Origin: Ruminococcaceae bacterium UBA5904
GTDB taxonomy: Bacteria > Bacillota > Clostridia > Oscillospirales > Acutalibacteraceae
DNA: 8,005 nt
Direction: 5' to 3'
Assembly (NCBI GenBank): GCA_002431305.1
Contig: DJEG01000117.1
Location: forward strand, 9,172 to 17,176
The notes beneath the pieces are model-generated. The model searched no databases and was not told the origin of the DNA. It saw only the letters and a list, made by a program, of their open reading frames with translations. Positions 1-6,540 of this stretch are shown here, piece after piece. The translations under genes were made by a program, and so were the position numbers. Positions within the stretch are counted from its first letter, which is position 1. The number at the start of each line of letters is the position of its first letter.

Positions 1-65
1 CTTCCCCTACAAAATAATGTTTGCGCCTTATAATTATTATCGATTTTTGTATTAAAATTTGGTTA
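1..65. other. AT-rich spacer downstream of the glycosyltransferase
   Basis: This spacer follows the stop codon of the large glycosyltransferase gene. No convincing rho-independent terminator is visible; there is only a weak 7-bp inverted pair (TACAAAA at 8-14, TTTTGTA at 44-50) without a clear tail. On the minus strand the last bases of the window read TAGGGGAAG, which could be the ribosome binding site of a further gene just outside the window. If so, the operon may continue to the left. This last point is inference. Confidence 0.3.
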
Positions 66-3000
66 TTATATTTTAATATTTATAAGCCCGAGTTCTTTCG
101 GAACCTCCGATTCGACGGACGAAATTTCACGCACGTGCTTCGCCGCGTTTTCGCTCATTTTCTCAAAGAGATTTTCGTCCCTTACGAGCTTCAGAATTCC
201 GTCGGCAATACCCTTGTAATCCTCCGCCCCGGCTAAAATTCCGCAGTCTTCACTGACGAATTCGGGTACGGCGGCGACTGCGTTCGACACGGGAACGAGT
301 CCCGAGGACATAGCCTCGTCGCGCGAGACTCCCTGCGTGTCCATACGCGTGGTACAAAGGAAAATTCCGTGCGTTTTATGCAAATCGGCGATGTCGTACG
401 GCGAGAGATAACGCCTGTTCATATTGACGTTTTTATACTTTTTAAGAGATGAATACGTTATGTCGAATTTTTCTCCGTCACCGAAAATATCAAACGTCAT
501 ATCATTAAATTCGTCATATTTTGAAAGCTCCGTTATCGCTTTTGCCATAACGTCGTTTGCGTAGTTGTTGTTTGCGAACGACTTAACCGCAAGGATTTTG
601 AACCTCTGCTCTTTCGGCTTCTTTTTATACGAATAAAGCGACGTGTCAATACAGTTGTGAATGACGGACGAATTTTCATTCGTAAATTCGACTCCGTAGT
701 CCTCGCTGACCGTATTTTTCAAATATTCTGACACAAAAACGAAATGAATGTTATCCGTTTTCGAACACTCGAAAACCTCGCGCCACATTTTCTCCCTGAC
801 AGCCGACTGCTCTTTCGCCGTTTCAAGCTCCCTGTCGGTTTCAAAATTATATTTACGTCTGAACCACGGCTGAATGTCGAATCCGTGAGACCATATAAAT
901 ATATTGAACGAATCGGTGTAGGGCTTGATAATACTCCAGATATACGGGTCGAGGAAGTGGATGAATATATTTTTAATATTCGAATTTTCGAGAATCGAAA
1001 CGAGCCTGTCGGCGTTGCCCGAAACCACGTCGATTCCGTCGTATTCTCTGAATTCAGCCTTAACGTCCGCGCCTATCGCGGCGGCGTCGACGGGATATCC
1101 GTAATTTTTATACGCCTTTAAACGGCGGTGAATGTACATGTATTTATACAAATCGTCGTACGACGGGTATGCAGGGGCAAGGACGAGCGTATCATTCCTC
1201 GACACAAACGGCATATCCTCGTAGATGTTTATATCGCTTCCGATGCGTACGGAGCTTATCTCCGTGTTGCCCGAACCGGTTATAACGAGCGAAACGTTGA
1301 CATAATCGCATCCCGCCGGGATGTCCGCTGACAAAAACGGTATGTCGGTACTTACTTCAGACGTTATAACGCGTTTTGCACTGTCGAGCATATCGCATTT
1401 TATGTTGACAGCGAGATCACCCGCGCACGCGCAGACTATCGAGATATTATTCTGTATATCGTGCTCGGAGAGTTTTAACTCCTTTGCGATTACGGGTTCG
1501 CTCTTCTCGCCCTCGGACATTTTCGAGTCAACGCCCGTTTTGCCGTCGGCGGCGAAGTAGAGAACTTTTTTATTAGTATATTTTCTGCACGCGTTATTAA
1601 GCTCAACAGGACCGTAGTTTATATAAATCGAGTCGTCCTCTCCGGGTTTTATATTCTCGGCAAGCTTTTCGAGCTTATGAAGCTCTATGCCCTTATCGGC
1701 GATAAATATATCAGCGCACTTTTCGCACGACTGACCGCCGTTTTCGCAGTAGTTGAATTCGTCCGTGCATAAGAATTTTCCGTCGAGTTTTATGCCTTTT
1801 GCAAAGCTTAAAATATCGCATTTGACGGCGGACGGTTTGACGATACCTGCGTTCGAATTAAACGAGGAACACTCCCTGTACGTATGCTCTCTCGAAGCAA
1901 TCGAGACTTCGCCGTTTCCATTTTTATACGTATCCGCTTTTCCGAATCCGTCGAGCGAAGAATATCTCACAGACAAAGCGAGGTCGTAAAGATAATTTTC
2001 ACCGTAATAATCACGCGGATCCATCGCGCCGACGAATCCGTTTTCGGGAAACTCCGCCGACGAAATCTCATCGGTTCCGATTCTTTTTATTCTCACATCC
2101 GACTCCGAAAAATCAACGTCCGTTATAATATAAAGACGGGCGTTTTTGTACGTCTGACGGGCAAATGAAGATATTACGTTCTTTATTTCCTCCCCCGTTT
2201 CGCAGTACGAATAAAGCGTAATTTCGGGGAGTTTTTTCTTCATATCCTTTCCGAATACAATACTCGCAATATATCCGAGTCTGTCCTCGCACAGATGATA
2301 CGACAAGACTGTACGAAGTCCCGCAAGTCTGAATTTACGCGTCGATTCCTCGTCGTAACAGTATTTGTCAAGATGCCTTTTAAGTTCATTTGAATTATCC
2401 GTGCTGATCGTCAGATCGCCGAAGAAATTTCTCTGACCGCGCGAATAGTTGCCGACGGTTATCGTATTAGAAGCCAAAAGCTCAAACACTCTGCGCGCGA
2501 ACATCGACTGCGACGAGTTTACGGAGTTCATGTTTACACCGTAGTTGTATCCCTTGTACGCTATATGTATTTCGTCGGGAGACAGCGAGCCCAGTATCAT
2601 TTTATTATATCTTGCGGGAAACGCGTGTTCGGGTCTTGGATTTTTAAAATTTCTGTCGAATATTTCTAATCCCTTTGTACGCTCGAACACGTCGGCAAAG
2701 TCGTCGAAAACTTTACATCTCTCTTTATACTTATGATAATACGCGCCCGCGAAACAGAATTTATCTTTTCTTACATGCATTTCGAGCGGATTATGAACGC
2801 GGGGCTGTGCCGAAAAATGAAGCAGATAAACGTTATCGCTGTTGAGACTCTTTTTATACTTCGCAACGCAGTCTATATCTGTAGTGAAAACGTAGTCCGC
2901 GCACGACGCCGCCGACATAAAAACATCCGTAAAAACGGGATCCTCTTTATTCCAGAATACTATCGGAATCTTTTTTGACCGGCAGTATTCGCTAAGCTCG

Positions 3001-3344
3001 TAAAGCTCCTTGCTTCCGTTGGCAATTTTCTTGTACCACGAATTGTTTTTGCCGTTCCACGCGGATTCTATAAACAAAAGGTCGGGATTAAACGAGTCGA
3101 TTTCGTTCTTCCAGTCCGAACACGTAAGGGAGAAAAAATTACACTCGCTCTCAAAATTACCGCGCGTGAAAGCGTCCGCGATCGCGGCGACCTTTAAATC
3201 TTTAAGACTTTTTTTATCCGTATTAAAATAAACGGCGTTTTCCTTTTCGTCGAGCGAAACGCCGAATTCTCCGAGCAGTTCTTTAAGCTCTGCCGAACGG
3301 CGTTTTAAATATTTTAAAGCCTCGTTGATATTGTCAGCGGACAT
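66..3344 (-). CDS. Large multidomain glycosyltransferase (CgeB-like, degenerate GT-A-like, GT4 domains)
   Basis: This 1092-residue protein has no signal peptide or membrane segment, so it is probably a cytoplasmic or membrane-associated enzyme that transfers sugars onto a surface glycan. Residues about 50-365 resemble the CgeB/DUF3880 plus Glyco_trans_1_2 arrangement, including the stretch FARRVFELLASNTITVGNY at 282-300. Residues about 372-560 look like a decayed GT2 (GT-A) domain: there is an ITLYSYCETGEE start, SFARQTYKNARLYIIT at 393-408 and MDPRDYYGENYL at 441-452, where intact relatives carry an acidic DxD-like site. Residues about 595-710 are beta-rich and unassigned. Residues about 718-1092 form a GT-B, GT4-like unit with the retaining-enzyme motif in the form D1002-x7-E1010 (DTQGVSRDEAMSSG). 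The start ATG follows TGAGGGAAAATT, whose TGA is the stop of the preceding gene, so translation is probably coupled. The donor and acceptor sugars cannot be read from the sequence. Confidence 0.85.
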   Translation of the reverse strand: MSADNINEALKYLKRRSAELKELLGEFGVSLDEKENAVYFNTDKKSLKDLKVAAIADAFTRGNFESECNFFSLTCSDWKNEIDSFNPDLLFIESAWNGKNNSWYKKIANGSKELYELSEYCRSKKIPIVFWNKEDPVFTDVFMSAASCADYVFTTDIDCVAKYKKSLNSDNVYLLHFSAQPRVHNPLEMHVRKDKFCFAGAYYHKYKERCKVFDDFADVFERTKGLEIFDRNFKNPRPEHAFPARYNKMILGSLSPDEIHIAYKGYNYGVNMNSVNSSQSMFARRVFELLASNTITVGNYSRGQRNFFGDLTISTDNSNELKRHLDKYCYDEESTRKFRLAGLRTVLSYHLCEDRLGYIASIVFGKDMKKKLPEITLYSYCETGEEIKNVISSFARQTYKNARLYIITDVDFSESDVRIKRIGTDEISSAEFPENGFVGAMDPRDYYGENYLYDLALSVRYSSLDGFGKADTYKNGNGEVSIASREHTYRECSSFNSNAGIVKPSAVKCDILSFAKGIKLDGKFLCTDEFNYCENGGQSCEKCADIFIADKGIELHKLEKLAENIKPGEDDSIYINYGPVELNNACRKYTNKKVLYFAADGKTGVDSKMSEGEKSEPVIAKELKLSEHDIQNNISIVCACAGDLAVNIKCDMLDSAKRVITSEVSTDIPFLSADIPAGCDYVNVSLVITGSGNTEISSVRIGSDINIYEDMPFVSRNDTLVLAPAYPSYDDLYKYMYIHRRLKAYKNYGYPVDAAAIGADVKAEFREYDGIDVVSGNADRLVSILENSNIKNIFIHFLDPYIWSIIKPYTDSFNIFIWSHGFDIQPWFRRKYNFETDRELETAKEQSAVREKMWREVFECSKTDNIHFVFVSEYLKNTVSEDYGVEFTNENSSVIHNCIDTSLYSYKKKPKEQRFKILAVKSFANNNYANDVMAKAITELSKYDEFNDMTFDIFGDGEKFDITYSSLKKYKNVNMNRRYLSPYDIADLHKTHGIFLCTTRMDTQGVSRDEAMSSGLVPVSNAVAAVPEFVSEDCGILAGAEDYKGIADGILKLVRDENLFEKMSENAAKHVREISSVESEVPKELGLINIKI

Positions 3345-3353
3345 AATTTTCCC

Positions 3354-3638
3354 TCACTTTGAAAAACGCAGAATCACGTTTTTATACTTTCTGTAAACGT
3401 TTAAAAGGCGCGAGCCGATAAAATTGTTTTCGATAATTGAAAATTTTCTCTTAAAATTATCGTTTTCGACCTTTAACGAATTTATCTGAACCTCGTACCG
3501 GCGCAAATCCTTTTTAACCGACGATAAAACTGCCGTCTGGCTTTCAATATCCGAATAACACTGTTTGAGTTCGGACAAAAGACGGGCGTTATCCTCTTTT
3601 AATTTTTCTATTTCTTTATTTTCAGTCGCGGCTGCCAT
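3354..3638 (-). CDS. Small coiled-coil protein in a polysaccharide-export operon
   Basis: I do not recognise a named family for this 94-residue protein. Residues about 5-70 are charged with regularly spaced hydrophobics, a heptad pattern typical of a coiled coil. The C-terminal 25 residues (FIGSRLLNVYRKYKNVILRF and the following SK) are basic and amphipathic and could rest on the membrane or dock on a partner. No signal peptide or transmembrane helix is seen. The gene lies 14 nt after the ABC ATPase stop and 9 nt before the glycosyltransferase start, with GGGAGA as SD, so it is co-translated with both. A plausible role is an adaptor linking the glycosyltransferase to the exporter, or a length-control factor. 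Coiled coils do such jobs in O-antigen systems of the WbdD type, but this is inference by context. It could also be a split-off tail of the ATPase or head of the glycosyltransferase. Confidence 0.75.
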   Translation of the reverse strand: MAAATENKEIEKLKEDNARLLSELKQCYSDIESQTAVLSSVKKDLRRYEVQINSLKVENDNFKRKFSIIENNFIGSRLLNVYRKYKNVILRFSK

Positions 3639-3652
3639 ACATAATTCTCCCG

Positions 3653-4474
3653 TCAGCGAAGATATTTATTCTGATAGAATTCGAGTTCGGGCTGAGCATA
3701 CGCGCGTTCCTCGTTCGTCATGGCGGCGTACTCCCTTGCAAATCCGCAGTACGGAACTATAATGCTCTTAGGCTCGCCGTCGCCTATGACTCTGCCCCTG
3801 TTTATCCATATAACCCTGTCGCAGAACGTCTCCATCTGATTCGTCGCGTGGCTTACGAAAACAATAGTCTTACCTTTATTTTTAAATTCGTTTATCTTAT
3901 CAAGACACTTATCCGAAAAACTGTTGTCGCCCACGCTCAAAGCCTCGTCGATAATTAAAATATCGGGATCCATATGAACGCTTATAGCAAATCCCAGTCT
4001 CGAAACCATACCCGACGAATACGTTTTAACCGGCTGATTTATATAAATTCCGATATCGGCAAAGTCGATTATTTCCTTTTCGATCTCGTCTATTTCGCTG
4101 TTTGAAAGTCCCATCAGCAGACATTTGAAACGTATATTGTCTATACCCGTCAGCGCCGGGCGCATACCCGAGGAGGCGGCGAGCATATTGACCTCGCCCT
4201 TGACTCTGATTCTGCCCTCGGTCGGCTGTGTTATGCCGGTAATCATGGACGCTATCGTCGACTTTCCGCTGCCGTTAAGTCCGATAAGACCGACGACCTC
4301 GCCCTGTCTTAATATAAAATTAACGTCGTCGACGGCTCTGTACGTTTTTATTTTCGAATTGTTAAAAAAAAGTCCTTTCAGCTTATCGGAAAACGAGGAA
4401 TAGAGCGTGTAATCCTTTGACACGTGAGAAAACGAGACAACGGGTCTCGGCATAAAATTCTGAGCAAACGACAT
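3653..4474 (-). CDS. ABC transporter ATPase, polysaccharide/teichoic acid export type (TagH/Wzt-like)
   Basis: This 273-residue protein is the nucleotide-binding subunit that would power export of a lipid-linked surface polymer with the permease upstream. Visible motifs are Walker A GLNGSGKST at 65-73, the signature YSSGM at 152-156 (the SSGM form, rather than LSGGQ, is typical of Wzt/TagH/KpsT exporters), Walker B DILIIDEA at 171-178 with catalytic E177, D-loop SVGD at 180-183 and switch histidine H209. An N-terminal extension with FSDKLKGLFF before the first strand is also usual in this subfamily. After about residue 240 only a short tail remains, so the carbohydrate-binding C-terminal domain of O9a-type Wzt is absent. 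The SD AAGGAGG lies 7 nt before the ATG and directly after the permease stop (14-nt gap). The family is near certain; the polymer is unknown. Confidence 0.95.
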   Translation of the reverse strand: MSFAQNFMPRPVVSFSHVSKDYTLYSSFSDKLKGLFFNNSKIKTYRAVDDVNFILRQGEVVGLIGLNGSGKSTIASMITGITQPTEGRIRVKGEVNMLAASSGMRPALTGIDNIRFKCLLMGLSNSEIDEIEKEIIDFADIGIYINQPVKTYSSGMVSRLGFAISVHMDPDILIIDEALSVGDNSFSDKCLDKINEFKNKGKTIVFVSHATNQMETFCDRVIWINRGRVIGDGEPKSIIVPYCGFAREYAAMTNEERAYAQPELEFYQNKYLR

Positions 4475-4488
4475 CTTTATTCCTCCTT

Positions 4489-5301
4489 TTAAAGCAAATC
4501 TATAAATTTACGTCTTAATTTAGTGTGCAAAAGGCATCCGACGATGAACATTACAATCGACACAGCCCAAAAGATAATGCCGTTCGTCAGCGGAAGAAGC
4601 AATGACTCCGAATAGAACACCGCATTTCTGTAGCCGTTTATAATATACGCGAACGGGTTTATCATCATAATAATCCGTATAGCTTTGTTCGATTCGTCGG
4701 GATTCCACATTGCGGGGGAGATGAAAAACAGCATCCTTACAACAAACGAGAAAATGTTGTGATAATCCCTGAATATGACCGTAATCGACGAACCTATCAG
4801 CGCGTACGATATTAAAAAGAATACGGCGGAAAACATATAATACACTATCTGCCAGAGCTGACTGCCTATATGCACTCCGCTCGCGGCGACGATTATAAAA
4901 GCGATTATGACGGATATAAAATGAGTTATCAGATTCGTAACTACCGTTTTGACAGGTACGACCGCCATGGGAAACGTCATTCGTTTTAATACGGGCGAAA
5001 ACGAAAGTATTGACATGTCGGACTCGAGCATGCACGTACTCATAAAGAACCACGGCACGACTCCGACGATAAGCCATATAATATAAGGAACGCCGCCAAT
5101 GTCCGCGCCCTGCCTCAATCCTACGGCGAACACGAACCAGTATATAAGTATCTGTAAGGCGGGATTTAAAAAGTTCCAGAGAAATCCGAGAACCGTTCCG
5201 CCGTTTTTATTTTTTAAATCATATACCGCAAGACGGACGAGACGTTTGCGGTTAGTCCAATTCTCGCTTAACACCGTTCTTACTGATTTTATAAGTCCCA
5301 T
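4489..5301 (-). CDS. ABC-2 type polysaccharide export permease (TagG/Wzm-like)
   Basis: This 270-residue membrane subunit is the partner of the ATPase encoded next. It has about six hydrophobic helices. Family hallmarks are an N-terminal cytoplasmic helix (RLVRLAVYDLKNKNGGTVLG), LGFLWNFLNPALQILIYWFV entering the first membrane helix, the VGVVPWFFMS segment, the re-entrant region ending in FFISPAMWNP and the C-terminal NPFAYIINGYRNAVF. The reading frame is open back to a TTG at 5319, but that codon lies inside a repeat upstream of the SD. The ATG at 5301 sits 7 nt after GAGG and is the better start. The gene is first in the operon, about 55 nt after the predicted transcription start. The known role of the family is translocation of undecaprenyl-linked polymers such as teichoic acids or O-antigens; which one applies here cannot be told. 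Confidence 0.93.
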   Translation of the reverse strand: MGLIKSVRTVLSENWTNRKRLVRLAVYDLKNKNGGTVLGFLWNFLNPALQILIYWFVFAVGLRQGADIGGVPYIIWLIVGVVPWFFMSTCMLESDMSILSFSPVLKRMTFPMAVVPVKTVVTNLITHFISVIIAFIIVAASGVHIGSQLWQIVYYMFSAVFFLISYALIGSSITVIFRDYHNIFSFVVRMLFFISPAMWNPDESNKAIRIIMMINPFAYIINGYRNAVFYSESLLLPLTNGIIFWAVSIVMFIVGCLLHTKLRRKFIDLL

Positions 5302-5308
5302 ATAATAA

Positions 5309-5313
5309 CCTCG
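5309..5313 (-). promoter_or_regulatory. Ribosome binding site fixing the permease start
   Basis: The minus strand reads CGAGG followed by TTATTAT and then ATG at 5301. The 7-nt spacing supports that ATG over the upstream in-frame TTG at 5319. The GAG core is also the end of the 25-bp duplicated unit described separately. Confidence 0.7.
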
Positions 5314-5358
5314 ATTCAATATACCAATGCTTAACTCAATTCAATATACCAATGCTTA
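5309..5358 (-). repeat. 25-bp tandem duplication in the operon leader
   Basis: Two copies of the 20-mer ATTCAATATACCAATGCTTA (plus strand) lie at 5314-5333 and 5339-5358. The five bases accompanying each copy are also similar (GAG core on the minus strand), so the unit is 25 bp with 23 identical positions. It covers almost the whole predicted 5' leader, from the transcription start to the SD of the permease gene. It could be a recent slippage duplication or a pair of operator half-sites; the sequence does not decide between these. Confidence 0.9.
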
Positions 5359-5362
5359 TGAT

Positions 5363-5391
5363 ATTATATATAATACAATTTTTATTGTCAA
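5363..5391 (-). promoter_or_regulatory. Consensus sigma-A promoter of the glycan-export operon
   Basis: On the minus strand TTGACA (5386-5391) and TATAAT (5363-5368) are both perfect and 17 bp apart. The expected start is near 5356, giving a leader of about 55 nt. A 5-bp inverted pair, ACAAT and ATTGT separated by AAA(A), overlaps the -35 box and the spacer and might be an operator; that part is weak. Confidence 0.85.
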
Positions 5392-5413
5392 GAATTCAAC
5401 AGATTATCCCATG

Positions 5414-5485
5414 TTTATATTTTTTTATCGAAACGTTATAATATTCTTAAGAAGTTCTTTCACTAAAAGAATAAATTTTTATAAT
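5414..5485 (+). promoter_or_regulatory. Candidate promoters for the YjdF-like gene
   Basis: Two possible sigma-A promoters face right. One is TTTATA (5414-5419), 17 bp, TATAAT (5437-5442). The other has TATAAT at 5480-5485 with a poor -35 such as TTTCAC (5458-5463, 16 bp). The region is very AT-rich, so chance matches are likely. At least one rightward promoter is expected because the neighbour is divergent. Confidence 0.45.
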
Positions 5486-5536
5486 ATATATGTTATCATC
5501 GCTATGTGAAAATAAAAGACAATCGAGGACAAACTG

Positions 5537-6289
5537 ATGAAAAACTACATTTCCCGTATTATGAAAAATGTTTCAAAAGCAGAGCTTGTCTACTGGTGGA
5601 TATTAAGAGCGCTGATGATATACGGCATTTTAAAAAGTCTTATTTTCGGAGACAAATACTTGGGCTCCTCACAACCCTTGCAGATGGCGGCAAATCTCGT
5701 GGGTATGTTCGCATACGAAATCGCGCAGGCTCTGCCCGGAAATAACAGATTTAAATATTTCTCTCCGTATTTTCAGAACATAACGGCTCTCGGATTTTTC
5801 CTCGGTTCGTTCTGCGGAGCGTATCTCAATTTTTATTACTCCGTTCCGTTCTTTGACAAAGCGCTTCACGCGTTCGGCACGGCGGAGGCTGTTTTCATAG
5901 GCTACGAATACGTCGGAGCAACACAGTTAAAACGCAAGGTCACATGCGATCCCGAAATCGCCGTACTCTGCGCGCTCGGACTCGCGTTCATCATCTCAAC
6001 GGCTTGGGAGCTTTTCGAGTTCTCGTACGACCAGTTCGCGGGCGGAGACGCACAGCACTGGAGCCATCAGAACGCGCTTGCGGCGGCCGGCGGAGACCCG
6101 TCTAAGATGTTTAACCTTTTTGACCCGAAAGACCCGTCGAGATTCGCGCTTATGGACACTATGGGCGATATCGTAATGAACTTCGCGGGCGGAATCCCGA
6201 TGTATATAATTTTGAGAATCAAACCCTACCTTCACTCGAAAAAGAGAAATATAAACCTCGAAGTAGAGGAAATGAAAAAAGCACAGTGA
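5537..6289 (+). CDS. Polytopic membrane protein, YjdF/DUF2238-like
   Basis: This 250-residue integral membrane protein has about six hydrophobic segments (roughly 18-37, 50-66, 82-100, 111-127, 140-158 and 210-227). Conserved polar residues lie at membrane edges: FDKALHAFG at 106-114, WELFEFSYDQFAGG at 157-170 and DTMGDIVMN at 207-215. This D..xH / WE.xE...D / DT..D pattern matches the YjdF (DUF2238) family, whose biochemical role I do not know to be established; distant VanZ-like proteins share a similar look. The region between the last two motifs (171-206) is a hydrophilic loop, and the tail (233-250) is charged and cytoplasmic-looking. The SD GAGGA lies 7 nt before the ATG. The gene stands alone, divergent from the export operon. 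No plus-strand terminator follows it immediately; transcription may run to the hairpin at 6439-6478. Confidence 0.75.
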   Translation: MKNYISRIMKNVSKAELVYWWILRALMIYGILKSLIFGDKYLGSSQPLQMAANLVGMFAYEIAQALPGNNRFKYFSPYFQNITALGFFLGSFCGAYLNFYYSVPFFDKALHAFGTAEAVFIGYEYVGATQLKRKVTCDPEIAVLCALGLAFIISTAWELFEFSYDQFAGGDAQHWSHQNALAAAGGDPSKMFNLFDPKDPSRFALMDTMGDIVMNFAGGIPMYIILRIKPYLHSKKRNINLEVEEMKKAQ

Positions 6290-6296
6290 ACGACGG

Positions 6297-6333
6297 CGTG
6301 CAGTGCTCAGCAGTCAGCGGGCAGTGATTAGTG
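6297..6333. repeat. Degenerate CAGTG-rich repeat tract
   Basis: Just after the YjdF-like gene there is a short tract with repeated CAGTG/CAG/TAGTG words (CAGTG at 6301 and 6322, CAGCAGTCAGC from 6309, TTAGTG at 6328). It looks like a decayed short tandem repeat. No coding or structural role is visible. Confidence 0.5.
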
Positions 6334-6337
6334 TAAG

Positions 6338-6382
6338 ATAATAAAAAACGCTCGGCGGGTGTTGACAAACTCCTGCCGGGCG
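6338..6382 (-). terminator. Terminator of the small-peptide (toxin) mRNA
   Basis: On the minus strand the arms CGCCCGGCAGG (6382-6372) and CCCGCCGAGCG (6359-6349) are GC-rich and pair with two mismatches. They are followed by TTTTTTATTAT, which is a good rho-independent terminator. On the plus strand the same arms pair fully with two G-U pairs but lack a U-tail. The loop contains the -35 box of the antisense RNA promoter. Confidence 0.7.
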
Positions 6383-6390
6383 AATATAAT
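6362..6390 (+). promoter_or_regulatory. Consensus promoter of the antisense RNA
   Basis: TTGACA (6362-6367), a 17-bp spacer and TATAAT (6385-6390) form a perfect sigma-A promoter. No open reading frame with an SD follows. Instead a short structured RNA antisense to the 3' part of the small-peptide transcript would be made, starting near A6397. Confidence 0.85.
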
Positions 6391-6396
6391 AAAAGT

Positions 6397-6478
6397 ACAG
6401 GGAGCTGTCTCAGAGACGGTTTTCCCTACTTATTGGTTATAGTAACCGCCGGTTGGGGAACAGGGCGGTTATTATTTT
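6397..6478 (+). ncRNA. Predicted antisense RNA (antitoxin-like, about 80 nt)
   Basis: The RNA would start about 7 nt after the perfect -10 box and end at the terminator hairpin at 6439-6475. Its 5' part can fold on itself (GGGA...TCCC enclosing GTCT/AGAC at 6400-6426). It is fully complementary to the 3' UTR of the 22-codon minus-strand gene and covers its stop codon and last sense codons. This is the layout of type I toxin-antitoxin loci, where a short constitutive RNA silences a hydrophobic-peptide mRNA. From memory, Clostridia loci of this type often carry AAACCGTC...GCTCCCT downstream of the peptide gene; the minus strand here has AAACCGTC and GCTCCCTG at the matching place. Existence of the RNA and its function are inference. 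Confidence 0.65.
6439..6478 (+). terminator. Terminator of the antisense RNA
   Basis: Arms AACCGCC (6444-6450) and GGCGGTT (6464-6470) pair perfectly and extend outward to about 12 bp (6439-6450 with 6464-6475, one G-T pair). The loop has 13 nt and the tail is ATTATTTT. The minus strand has no U-tail, so it acts for plus-strand RNA only. In the peptide mRNA the same hairpin lies directly after the stop codon. Confidence 0.75.
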
Positions 6479-6540
6479 GCCATATAAAGGACTATTACAA
6501 TTATCATAACTGCTGTTATGTAAATTAACAATTCCGTCAT
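6472..6540 (-). CDS. 22-residue hydrophobic membrane peptide, type I toxin-like
   Basis: The peptide begins MTELLIYITAVM, continues with an almost unbroken Ile/Val/Leu stretch and ends VLYMAK, so it is a single membrane-spanning helix with a short acidic start and a basic end. The SD is exceptionally strong (AAAGGGGGTGG, 8 nt before the ATG), unusual for chance. It has its own promoter, a structured leader and a terminator, and is overlapped by an antisense RNA. Fst, TxpA and Hol-Tox type toxins are usually about 30-60 residues, so this one is at the small end. The known action of such peptides is membrane insertion and depolarisation; here that is inference. It lies within a longer open frame (6437-6640) in another phase, which I regard as a shadow. 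It could instead be a benign regulatory micropeptide. Confidence 0.7.
   Translation of the reverse strand: MTELLIYITAVMIIVIVLYMAK

Noticed and set aside
744..1121. 125-residue plus-strand frame opposite the glycosyltransferase
   Set aside because: It lies wholly antisense to a well-supported gene, has no SD and an Arg/Val-rich composition typical of the antisense frame.
4520..5077. 185-residue minus-strand frame inside the permease gene
   Set aside because: It overlaps a clearly real ABC-2 permease on the same strand in another phase, and its Arg/His/Tyr-rich product is typical of a shadow frame.
5302..5319. Upstream TTG start for the permease
   Set aside because: The TTG lies inside the repeat and before the GAGG SD; the ATG at 5301 has proper spacing.
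5309..5358. CRISPR-like repeats
   Set aside because: There are only two copies with 5-bp gaps, no spacers and no cas genes in the window.
5327..5509. 60-residue plus-strand frame in the divergent intergenic region
   Set aside because: It runs through the duplicated leader and both promoter regions, is AT-rich with Asn/Ile/Tyr bias and has no SD.
5996..6235. 79-residue minus-strand frame opposite the YjdF-like gene
   Set aside because: It is antisense to conserved membrane-protein motifs, with no SD or recognisable domain.
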